This document shows positions 1 to 6,397 of a stretch of 7,093 nt of DNA, in pieces. The translations under genes and the position numbers were made by a program. Numbering within the stretch: position 1 is the stretch's first letter; every line of letters begins with the position of its first letter. Source of the DNA: Thiomonas sp. (lineage in GTDB: Bacteria > Pseudomonadota > Gammaproteobacteria > Burkholderiales > Burkholderiaceae_C); contig DAIDHU010000331.1 of assembly GCA_027451915.1 (NCBI GenBank), forward strand, positions 1 to 7,093, read 5' to 3'. Under the pieces are notes generated by a model. That model was not told where the DNA came from and searched no databases. It saw only the letters and a list, made by a program, of their open reading frames with translations.

Positions 1-744
1 CTGTTCGAGAAGTTCGAGGTCGGCGTGGTGCATCTGGACGCCCAGCGCAAGGTGCTCGCGATGAACGATTTCGCGCGCCGCATCCTGCCGGTGAGCGACA
101 AGCGTCCCTTCGACGCGCTGGTGACCTCCTTCCACCCGCCGCGCTCGGCCGCCAAGGTCAGTTTCCTGCTCGACCAGGCCTCGGCGTGCCCGGTGGCCGC
201 GGCCATGCCGATGACCATGATCATCAATATCCCGGAACAGGTGCTGCTGATCAAGGTCACTCGGCTGGCCGGTGAGAGCGGGCAGACCACGGGTTTCGCC
301 CTGGTGTTCTACGACGTCACCCAGCTCGTGGTCCAGGGCGAGGCGCCAGCGGCCCCCGCGGCGGCACCAGCCGCCGGGGCGCAGGCCGGCGAGAAGCGCC
401 AGCTCGTGCGCATCCCGCTGGTGGCCAATCATCGGGTCACCTTCGTAGACACCGCGCAGGTGGTGTTCCTGGAATCCCAGGCGCACTACACGAGGGTGCT
501 GACGACCAGCGGCTTCCAGTTCTGCAACCTGAGCATCGGTGACCTCGAGGCGCGCCTGGACCCCCAGCGCTTCGTGCGCGTGCATCGCTGTTTCATCGTC
601 AACCTCGACGCCGTGCTCGAGCTGGGACGGGTGGACGGCAAGGTGCAGTTGCGCATGCGCGGCGATCCGCCTGCCTGGGTGCCGGTGTCGCGCGCCGAGG
701 TCGCGCACCTGCGCTCGCTGCTGGGCGTGCAGCGCAAGACCTAG
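1..744 (+). CDS. rcoM: RcoM-type CO-sensing transcriptional regulator (PAS-LytTR), 5' partial
   Basis: Reading frame 1 is open from the first base, so the true start lies upstream; 247 residues are visible, beginning LFEKFEVG. Residues ~1-110 form a PAS domain. After an Ala/Pro-rich linker (~112-130), residues ~134-243 form a LytTR DNA-binding domain (VVFLESQAHYTRV, then RFVRVHRCFIVNLDAV). This architecture next to coxM matches RcoM, the heme-based CO sensor described in Burkholderia xenovorans. In that protein His74, Cys94 and Met104 are heme ligands. Here His45, Cys63 and Met73 (window numbering), within SFHPPRSAAKV, SACPVA and MPMTMIINIP, are the candidate equivalents. The Cys-Met spacing of 10 is kept, while His-Cys is 18 rather than 20. 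About 30 N-terminal residues are probably missing. The role, inferred from family and position, is CO-dependent activation of the coxM promoter 194 bp downstream. A LytTR regulator with a non-heme PAS domain is the alternative. Confidence 0.85.
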   Translation: MFEKFEVGVVHLDAQRKVLAMNDFARRILPVSDKRPFDALVTSFHPPRSAAKVSFLLDQASACPVAAAMPMTMIINIPEQVLLIKVTRLAGESGQTTGFALVFYDVTQLVVQGEAPAAPAAAPAAGAQAGEKRQLVRIPLVANHRVTFVDTAQVVFLESQAHYTRVLTTSGFQFCNLSIGDLEARLDPQRFVRVHRCFIVNLDAVLELGRVDGKVQLRMRGDPPAWVPVSRAEVAHLRSLLGVQRKT

Positions 745-781
745 GTTGACGGTCTGATAGGGACTTTCCCGGATTGTCGAA

Positions 782-804
782 GCGCCTTCGGCGCCTTTCG
801 GCGC
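782..804 (+). terminator. Tandem GC hairpins after rcoM, possible weak terminator
   Basis: GCGCC at 782-786 pairs with GGCGC at 790-794 around a TTC loop. A second GCGCC at 791-795 pairs with GGCGC at 800-804 around TTTC. The two hairpins overlap, so only one can form at a time. They begin 38 nt after the rcoM stop, where a terminator would be expected. Only a loose T-containing stretch (GGCTTTGTGTG) follows rather than a clean T run, so intrinsic termination is uncertain. This could also be a chance GC-rich repeat. Confidence 0.3.
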
Positions 805-819
805 CTGATGGCTTTGTGT

Positions 820-860
820 GTGCATTTCGTGAGCATCCCGGTGCATTTGGTGCATAAATG
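820..860 (+). promoter_or_regulatory. Phased GTGCAT direct repeats, candidate RcoM/LytTR binding array
   Basis: GTGCATTTCG at 820-829 recurs as GTGCATTTGG at 841-850 (9 of 10 bases identical, 21 bp apart). A degenerate copy GAGCATCCCG sits between them at 831-840, and another GTGCAT starts at 850. The start-to-start steps are 11, 10 and 9 bp, about one DNA helical turn each. LytTR-domain regulators are known to bind direct repeats spaced by about one turn, and the protein encoded just upstream is a LytTR regulator. Assigning this array to RcoM is inference. Confidence 0.5.
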
Positions 861-878
861 CGCCAAGTACTTGATAAA

Positions 879-907
879 GTGCAAAAAAATTGGTGAATCC
901 GTATAGT
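879..907 (+). promoter_or_regulatory. Putative coxMSL promoter with weak -35
   Basis: TATAGT at 902-907 resembles a sigma-70 -10 box. Seventeen bp upstream is GTGCAA (879-884), a poor -35 that shares the GTGCA core of the repeats at 820-855. A good -10 with a poor -35 overlapping a possible activator site would suit an activator-dependent promoter. The surrounding ~850-927 stretch is clearly richer in A/T than the flanking genes. TTGATA at 871-876 looks more like a -35, but no convincing -10 lies 16-18 bp from it. The transcription start would fall around 913-915, giving a leader of roughly 25 nt before coxM. Confidence 0.4.
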
Positions 908-925
908 TTGTCTGTCCTAGACAAA
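907..925. repeat. Perfect 7-bp inverted repeat before coxM (operator or 5' hairpin)
   Basis: TTTGTCT at 907-913 is the exact reverse complement of AGACAAA at 919-925, separated by GTCCT. The element overlaps the end of the putative -10, spans the expected transcription start, and ends 3 nt before the coxM Shine-Dalgarno sequence. It could be a repressor or accessory operator, or a 5' mRNA hairpin affecting stability or ribosome access. The sequence alone does not separate these. Confidence 0.5.
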
Positions 926-938
926 TTCGGAGACACCC

Positions 939-1802
939 ATGATTCCACCGAGTTTCGAGTACCACGCGCCGCGCTCCGTGGACGAGGCGATCGCGTTGCT
1001 CAGCAGCCTGGGAGGCGACGCGAAACTGCTGGCCGGCGGCCACAGCCTGCTGCCGATGATGAAGCTGCGCTTCGCGCAACCCGGCACGCTGATCGACCTC
1101 AACCGCATCGAGGAACTGCGCGGCATCCGCGAGCAGGGCGACACCGTGGTGATCGGCGCGATGACGGTGGAAAACGACCTGATCGCCTCGCCCGTGCTGC
1201 GCAGCAAGGTGCCGCTGCTGCCGGAGGCGGCGGCGCTGATCGCCGACCCGCAGGTGCGCAACCGCGGAACCATCGGGGGCGACATCGCCCACGGCGATCC
1301 GGGCAACGACCATCCGGCGCTGTCCATCGCACTGGACGCGAGTTTCGTGCTGCAGGGCCCGAAGGGCCGGCGCAGCGTCGCCGCCGACGGCTTTTTCCTC
1401 GGCACCTACATGACCCTCCTGCAGGAGGACGAGGTGCTGTGCGAGATCCACGTGCCGGCCTTCAGGCCCGGCACCGGCTGGGCCTACGAGAAGCTCAAGC
1501 GCAAGACCGGAGACTGGGCCACCGCCGGATGCGCGGTGGTGCTGCGCCGTGCCGGCGAGCGCATCGAGCACGTGCGCATCGCGCTGACCAACGTGGCTCC
1601 GATGGCACTGCGCGCCACCGATGCCGAGAAGCTGCTGCTGGGGCGCGCGCTCGACGCGCAGTCACTCGCGGCCGCCGCCGAGGCCGCCGCCGCGATCTGC
1701 GACCCGGCCGAGGATCTGCGCGGTGACGTGGAATACAAGACGGCCATGGCCGCGCAGATGGTCAAGCGCGCGCTCAGCAAGGCCTGGTCGCGTTGTCAGT
1801 GA
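939..1802 (+). CDS. coxM: CO dehydrogenase medium subunit (FAD-binding flavoprotein) CoxM
   Basis: 287 residues, the usual length for the medium subunit of aerobic Mo-Cu CODH. The ATG at 939 is preceded by GGAGA at 929-933 (5-nt spacing), and the protein opens with the family-typical MIPPSFEYHAPRSVDEAI. Residues ~1-175 are the FAD-binding domain, with the two FAD signature loops visible: AGGHSLLPMM (32-41) and TIGGD (111-115). Residues ~180-283 form the C-terminal domain of CODH flavoproteins. CoxM takes electrons from the CoxS iron-sulfur clusters onto FAD and passes them to the respiratory chain. It is the first gene of the cox operon, 17 nt upstream of coxS. Xanthine dehydrogenase FAD subunits are relatives, but the M-S-L gene order and the form I CoxL settle the assignment. 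Confidence 0.95.
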   Translation: MIPPSFEYHAPRSVDEAIALLSSLGGDAKLLAGGHSLLPMMKLRFAQPGTLIDLNRIEELRGIREQGDTVVIGAMTVENDLIASPVLRSKVPLLPEAAALIADPQVRNRGTIGGDIAHGDPGNDHPALSIALDASFVLQGPKGRRSVAADGFFLGTYMTLLQEDEVLCEIHVPAFRPGTGWAYEKLKRKTGDWATAGCAVVLRRAGERIEHVRIALTNVAPMALRATDAEKLLLGRALDAQSLAAAAEAAAAICDPAEDLRGDVEYKTAMAAQMVKRALSKAWSRCQ

Positions 1803-1808
1803 AACAGC

Positions 1809-1813
1809 AGGAG
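1809..1813 (+). promoter_or_regulatory. Shine-Dalgarno sequence fixing the coxS start
   Basis: AGGAG lies 6 nt before the ATG at 1820. This favours that ATG over an in-frame TTG at 1793, which would overlap the end of coxM and add nine residues with no family counterpart. Confidence 0.75.
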
Positions 1814-1819
1814 CCCCCC

Positions 1820-2311
<492 letters not shown>

Positions 2312-2338
2312 GGCCCACACCACACGGAGACCACACTC

Positions 2339-4750
2339 ATGAACGCACCGGCACAAAGCGCCGAGGCCCGCGAACTGGCCCTGGCCGGCATGGGCGCCTC
2401 GCGCCTGCGCAAGGAAGACGCCCGCTTCATCCAGGGCAAGGGCAACTACGTGGACGACATCAAGTTGCCCTCGATGCTGCACATGGACATCGTGCGCTCG
2501 CCCATCGCCCACGGGCGCATCAAGCGCATCAACAAGGAGGCCGCGCTGGCCATGCCCGGGGTGCACGCGGTGCTCACCGCCGACGACCTCAAGCCGCTGA
2601 AGCTGCACTGGATGCCCACGCTGGCCGGCGATGTCGCGGCGGTGCTGGCCGACGAGAAGGTGCATTTCCAGATGCAGGAAGTGGCCATCGTGGTCGCCGA
2701 CGACCGCTACATCGCCGCCGACGCGGTGGAGGCGGTGGAGGTCGAGTATGAAGAGCTGCCCGTGGTCATCGACCCCTACGCGGCGCTGGCGCCCGACGCT
2801 CCGGTACTGCGCGAGGACCTGGCGGGCAAGACCGAGGGCGCGCACGGGCCGCGCGAGCATCCCAATCACATCTTCACCTGGGAGGCCGGGGACAAGGCCG
2901 CCGCCGACGCGGCCTTCGCGGGAGCCGAGGTGACGGTCTCGCAGCACATGTACTACCCGCGCGTGCACCCTTGCCCGCTGGAGACCTGCGGCTGCGTGGC
3001 CAGCTTCGACCCCGTGCGCGGCGAGCTCACCACCTGGATCACCTCGCAGGCGCCGCACGTCGTGCGCACCGTGGTGTCGATGCTCTCGGGCATTCCCGAG
3101 TCGAAGGTGCGCATCGTCAGTCCGGACATCGGCGGCGGCTTCGGCAACAAGGTCGGCATCTACCCCGGCTACGTCTGCGCGATCGTGGCCTCGATCGTGC
3201 TGGGGCGTCCGGTCAAGTGGGTGGAGGACCGCATCGAGAACATCTCGACCACGGCCTTCGCCCGGGATTACCACATGGACGGCGAGCTCGCCGCCACCGC
3301 CGACGGGCGCATCACCGGCCTGCGGGTCAACGTGGTGGCCGACCACGGCGCCTTCGACGCCTGCGCCGACCCCACGAAGTTCCCGGCGGGCCTGTTCCAC
3401 ATCTGCTCCGGCTCCTACGACATCCCCGCGGCGCATGCCAGCGTCAAGGGGGTCTACACCAACAAGGCGCCGGGCGGCGTGGCCTATCGCTGCTCCTTCC
3501 GCGTGACCGAGGCGGTCTACCTGATCGAGCGCATGGTCGACGTGCTGGCGCAGAAGCTGGGCATGGACAAGGCCGAGATCCGCGCCAGGAACTTCATCCG
3601 CAAGGAGCAGTTCCCCTACCGCAGCGCATTCGGCTTCGAATATGACTCCGGGGACTACCACACCGCCTTGCACAAGGCGCTGGACGCGGTGGGCTACCGC
3701 GAGCTGCGCGCCGAGCAGGCGGCCAGGCGCGCCGACCCGAACAGCCCGACCCTGATGGGCATCGGCCTGGTCACCTTCACCGAGATCGTCGGCGCGGGGC
3801 CGAGCAAGATGTGCGACATCCTCGGCGTGGGCATGTTCGACTCCTGCGAGATCCGCGTGCACCCCACCGGCAGCGCGATCGCCCGCATGGGCACCATCAC
3901 CCAGGGCCAGGGTCACCAGACCACCTACGCGCAGATCATCGCCACCGAGCTGGGAATCCCCAGCGATGTGATCCAGGTCGAGGAGGGCGATACCTCCACC
4001 GCGCCCTACGGCCTGGGCACCTACGGCAGCCGTTCCACGCCGGTGGCCGGCGCGGCCATCGCGCTGGCCGCGCGCAAGATCCACGCCAAGGCGCGCAAGA
4101 TCGCCGCGCACCTGCTGGAGGTCAACGAGCAGGACCTCGACTGGGAGGTCGACCGCTTCAAGGTCAAGGGCGACGACAGCCGCTTCAAGACCATGGGCGA
4201 CATCGCCTGGGCCGCCTACCACCAGCCGCCCGCGGGCCTGGAGCCGGGGCTGGAGGCGGTGCATTACTACGACCCGCCGAACTTCACCTACCCCTTCGGA
4301 ATCTACCTGTGCGTGATCGACATCGACCGCGCAACCGGCGAGACCAAGGTGCGCCGCTTCTACGCGCTCGATGATTGCGGCACCCGCATCAATCCGATGA
4401 TCATCGAGGGCCAGATCCACGGCGGCCTGACCGAGGGATTCGCCGTCGCCATGGGCCAGCAGATGCCCTTCGACGCGCAGGGCAACCTGCTGGGCAACAC
4501 GTTGATGGACTACTTCCTGCCGACCGCGGTGGAGGCGCCGAAGTGGGAGACCGACTACACGGTGACCCCGTCCCCGCACCATCCGCTGGGCGCCAAGGGC
4601 GTGGCCGAATCGCCCCACGTCGGCTCCATCCCCACCTTCACCTCGGCCGTGGTCGACGCCTTCGCGCACCTGGGCGTCACCCATATGGACATGCCGCACA
4701 ACTCCTTCCGCGTCTGGAAGGAACTGCGCAAGCACGGCGTGGCGCTGTGA
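2339..4750 (+). CDS. coxL: CO dehydrogenase large catalytic subunit CoxL, form I (Mo-Cu)
   Basis: 803 residues, the normal length of form I CoxL. The ATG at 2339 follows GGAGA (2326-2330) with 8-nt spacing. It catalyses CO + H2O to CO2 + 2 e- + 2 H+ at a Mo-S-Cu centre with molybdopterin cytosine dinucleotide. The form I signature AYRCSFR is at residues 382-388 (bases 3482-3502), and Cys385 is the predicted copper ligand. Other conserved cofactor elements are QAPH (237-240), GGGFG (265-269), QGQGH (522-526) and GAKGVAES (751-758), whose Glu757 is the probable catalytic base near Mo. A hammerhead domain (~30-145) precedes the two cofactor-binding domains. The exact AYxCSFR motif separates it from form II CoxL-like proteins (AYRGAGR type) and from xanthine dehydrogenases. 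No truncation or frameshift is seen. Confidence 0.97.
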   Translation: MNAPAQSAEARELALAGMGASRLRKEDARFIQGKGNYVDDIKLPSMLHMDIVRSPIAHGRIKRINKEAALAMPGVHAVLTADDLKPLKLHWMPTLAGDVAAVLADEKVHFQMQEVAIVVADDRYIAADAVEAVEVEYEELPVVIDPYAALAPDAPVLREDLAGKTEGAHGPREHPNHIFTWEAGDKAAADAAFAGAEVTVSQHMYYPRVHPCPLETCGCVASFDPVRGELTTWITSQAPHVVRTVVSMLSGIPESKVRIVSPDIGGGFGNKVGIYPGYVCAIVASIVLGRPVKWVEDRIENISTTAFARDYHMDGELAATADGRITGLRVNVVADHGAFDACADPTKFPAGLFHICSGSYDIPAAHASVKGVYTNKAPGGVAYRCSFRVTEAVYLIERMVDVLAQKLGMDKAEIRARNFIRKEQFPYRSAFGFEYDSGDYHTALHKALDAVGYRELRAEQAARRADPNSPTLMGIGLVTFTEIVGAGPSKMCDILGVGMFDSCEIRVHPTGSAIARMGTITQGQGHQTTYAQIIATELGIPSDVIQVEEGDTSTAPYGLGTYGSRSTPVAGAAIALAARKIHAKARKIAAHLLEVNEQDLDWEVDRFKVKGDDSRFKTMGDIAWAAYHQPPAGLEPGLEAVHYYDPPNFTYPFGIYLCVIDIDRATGETKVRRFYALDDCGTRINPMIIEGQIHGGLTEGFAVAMGQQMPFDAQGNLLGNTLMDYFLPTAVEAPKWETDYTVTPSPHHPLGAKGVAESPHVGSIPTFTSAVVDAFAHLGVTHMDMPHNSFRVWKELRKHGVAL

Positions 4751-4754
4751 GTCC

Positions 4755-4785
4755 TCCGGGGGCCGGCGGCGCGCCGTCCCCCGGA
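4755..4785 (+). repeat. Strong GC hairpin between coxL and coxG
   Basis: TCCGGGGG (4755-4762) is the exact reverse complement of CCCCCGGA (4778-4785). Inside it CGGCG (4764-4768) pairs with CGCCG (4772-4776) around a GCG loop. The result is a 13-bp stem with a single C/T mismatch. It starts 5 nt after the coxL stop and fills half of the 63-nt intergenic gap. No T run follows, so it is not a standard intrinsic terminator. It may pause transcription, block 3' exonucleases or mark a processing site, leaving coxMSL mRNA more abundant than coxGDE mRNA. These roles are inference. Confidence 0.6.
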
Positions 4786-4813
4786 TCCCTGCCCAAACCC
4801 TTGAACCTGCACC

Positions 4814-5458
4814 ATGGAAGTCAAACTGGAAAAAACCTATGAGCTCGACGTCGACGCCGCATCGGCGTGGGCCCTGCTCAGCGACCTGCGCCAGGTCGCC
4901 GGCTGCATGCCCGGGGCCGAGATCACCGAGCAGATCGACGCGAACTCGTACAAGGGCGCGGTGAAGGTCAAGGTCGGCCCCGCGCTGGCGCAGTTCGGCG
5001 GCACCGTCGACGTGCTGGAGTGCGAGCCCCAGTCTCGACGCATGGTGATGCGCGGCAAAGGGGCCGACAAGAGCGGGTCCTCCGCGTCGATGGACCTGAA
5101 CGCGGTGATCGAGCCTGCCGCCGACGGCGCCGCGCGTTCCCTGCTGCACGGCCAGGCCACCGTGGTGGTCAACGGCAAGTTCGCGCAGTTCGGCGGACGC
5201 ATGATGACCCAGGTCTCGGAAATGATGCTGGGCCAGTTCGTCGACAATTTCCGTGTCGCCGCGCGAGAGCTCGCCGCGCAGCAGGCCGCGACAGCGACAA
5301 GCCCCGCCGCCGCGTCCGACGCGGCCGGGCCGGCCGACCAGACGCCGGCGCCCTCGGCGACGCCGCGCCAGGCCGCGCGCGAGATCAACGGCCTGGCCCT
5401 GCTGTGGGCCCTGATCAAGGGCTGGTTCGGCGGGCTGTTCGTGCGGCGCGTGCAATGA
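4814..5458 (+). CDS. coxG: CoxG, SRPBCC-fold CODH membrane-recruitment protein
   Basis: 214 residues. Residues 1-~150 form the CoxG/SRPBCC domain; MEVKLEKTYELDVDAASAWA, LRQVAGCMPGAEI and the repeated AQFGG segments (59-63, 124-128) are typical of the family. A flexible Ala/Pro/Thr linker (~155-188) leads to a hydrophobic or amphipathic tail (INGLALLWALIKGWFGGLFV, 191-210), which fits membrane attachment. CoxG is known to bring CODH to the cytoplasmic membrane so that electrons reach the quinone pool. The ATG at 4814 matches the family N-terminus, but no clear Shine-Dalgarno precedes it. Initiation may therefore be weaker than for coxMSL. The stop overlaps the coxD start as ATGA, suggesting translational coupling. 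Confidence 0.88.
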   Translation: MEVKLEKTYELDVDAASAWALLSDLRQVAGCMPGAEITEQIDANSYKGAVKVKVGPALAQFGGTVDVLECEPQSRRMVMRGKGADKSGSSASMDLNAVIEPAADGAARSLLHGQATVVVNGKFAQFGGRMMTQVSEMMLGQFVDNFRVAARELAAQQAATATSPAAASDAAGPADQTPAPSATPRQAAREINGLALLWALIKGWFGGLFVRRVQ

Positions 5459-6378
5459 ACCCGCTGGCGCCCGCGACGATGGCCGCGCCGCGCGCGCTGC
5501 GCCAGGCCTTGCACGAGGCGGGCTATGTCGCCGACGAGTCGCTGGCCACCGCATGCTGGTTGGCGCGCGAGTTGCAGCGCCCGCTGCTGCTGGAGGGCGA
5601 CGCGGGGGTGGGCAAGACCGCGCTGGCCGCGGCGCTGGCGCGGGTGCAAGGTGCCGAGCTGGTGCGCCTTCAGTGCTTCGAGGGCCTGGATCTGTCGCAG
5701 GCGGCCTACGAGTGGAACTACGGGCGCCAGCTGATGGCCATCCGCCTGCACGAGGCCGGCGGCCAGGGCTTGCGCGAGCAGGACCTGTTCGGGCGCGAAT
5801 ACCTGCTCGAGCGTCCCTTGCTGCGCGCCATCAGCAGCCCGCGCCCCTGCGTGCTGCTGATCGACGAGATCGACCGCGCCGACGAGGCCTTCGAGGCCCT
5901 CCTGCTTGAGGTGCTGGCCGAATACCAGATCACCGTGCCGTAGATCGGCACGCTGCGGGCCAGCACCATTCCGCTGGTCGTGCTGACCAGCAACGGCACG
6001 CGCGAGTTGTCCGACGCGCTTCGTCGGCGCTGCCTGTATCACTACCTCGACTATCCCGAGCTGGCGCGCGAGATCGCCATCGTGCGCCTGTCGCTGCCCC
6101 AGGTGGAGTCGCGCCTGGTCGAGCAGGCGGTGGCCTTCGTGCAGGGTCTGCGGCGCGAGGACCTGGCCAAGACCCCGGGAGTCGCCGAAACCCTGGACTG
6201 GGTGCGCGCGCTGCACGGCCTGGGCCAGCGCGAGCTTCCCGCGCAGCTCGAGCTGCTGCTGGCCACCCTGGGCTGCCTGCTCAAGACCCAGGAGGATCGT
6301 TTCGCGGTGCAGGGCGAGCGTGTCCTGCGACTCCTCGAGCAGCGCAGCGACGCAGGCGTTGCTGCGGGCATGCGCTGA
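5455..6378 (+). pseudogene. coxD: CoxD, MoxR-type AAA+ ATPase for CODH maturation, interrupted by in-frame amber
   Basis: The start ATG at 5455 overlaps the coxG stop. Frame 1 encodes 306 residues plus one in-frame TAG at 5941-5943 (codon 163), ending with TGA at 6376-6378. Residues 1-162 carry Walker A (GDAGVGKT, 48-55) and Walker B (LLIDEID, 134-140). After the TAG the same frame continues with sensor 1 (VVLTSN, 175-180) and TRELSDALRRRCLYHYLDYP, which holds the expected arginine residues, then the helical lid. There is no frameshift and the downstream part looks fully conserved. MoxR proteins commonly have Glu at this site (TIPELGT-like), so one G-to-T change (GAG to TAG) explains it. In Oligotropha, CoxD is needed to insert S and Cu into the Mo centre. 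The 162-residue product would lack sensor 1, the arginine finger and the lid. A recent nonsense mutation, a sequence error or amber readthrough are all possible. A GTG at 5980 could restart only a C-terminal fragment and has no Shine-Dalgarno. Confidence 0.85.
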
Positions 6379-6397
6379 CGCGGCGCACGAGACCAGG

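Noticed and set aside
746..780. TTGACG at 746-751 as a -35 box
   Set aside because: No A/T-rich -10 lies 16-18 bp downstream; the region is GC-rich.
848..862. Possible sigma-54 promoter (TTGG...TGC)
   Set aside because: The GG to GC distance is one base too short for the -24/-12 rule, and the conserved TTGC is incomplete.
741..1571. Minus-strand open frame reaching across the rcoM-coxM gap
   Set aside because: It covers the regulatory gap but most of it lies opposite coxM. The part from the gap has no recognisable domain and there is no convincing ribosome site.
1793..1819. Alternative TTG start for coxS
   Set aside because: It would overlap the coxM end and add residues absent from the family; AGGAG is correctly placed for the ATG at 1820.
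5980..6378. Separate short gene starting at GTG 5980
   Set aside because: It is the C-terminal half of CoxD in the same frame as the part before the TAG, has no Shine-Dalgarno, and begins in the middle of the AAA+ core strand.
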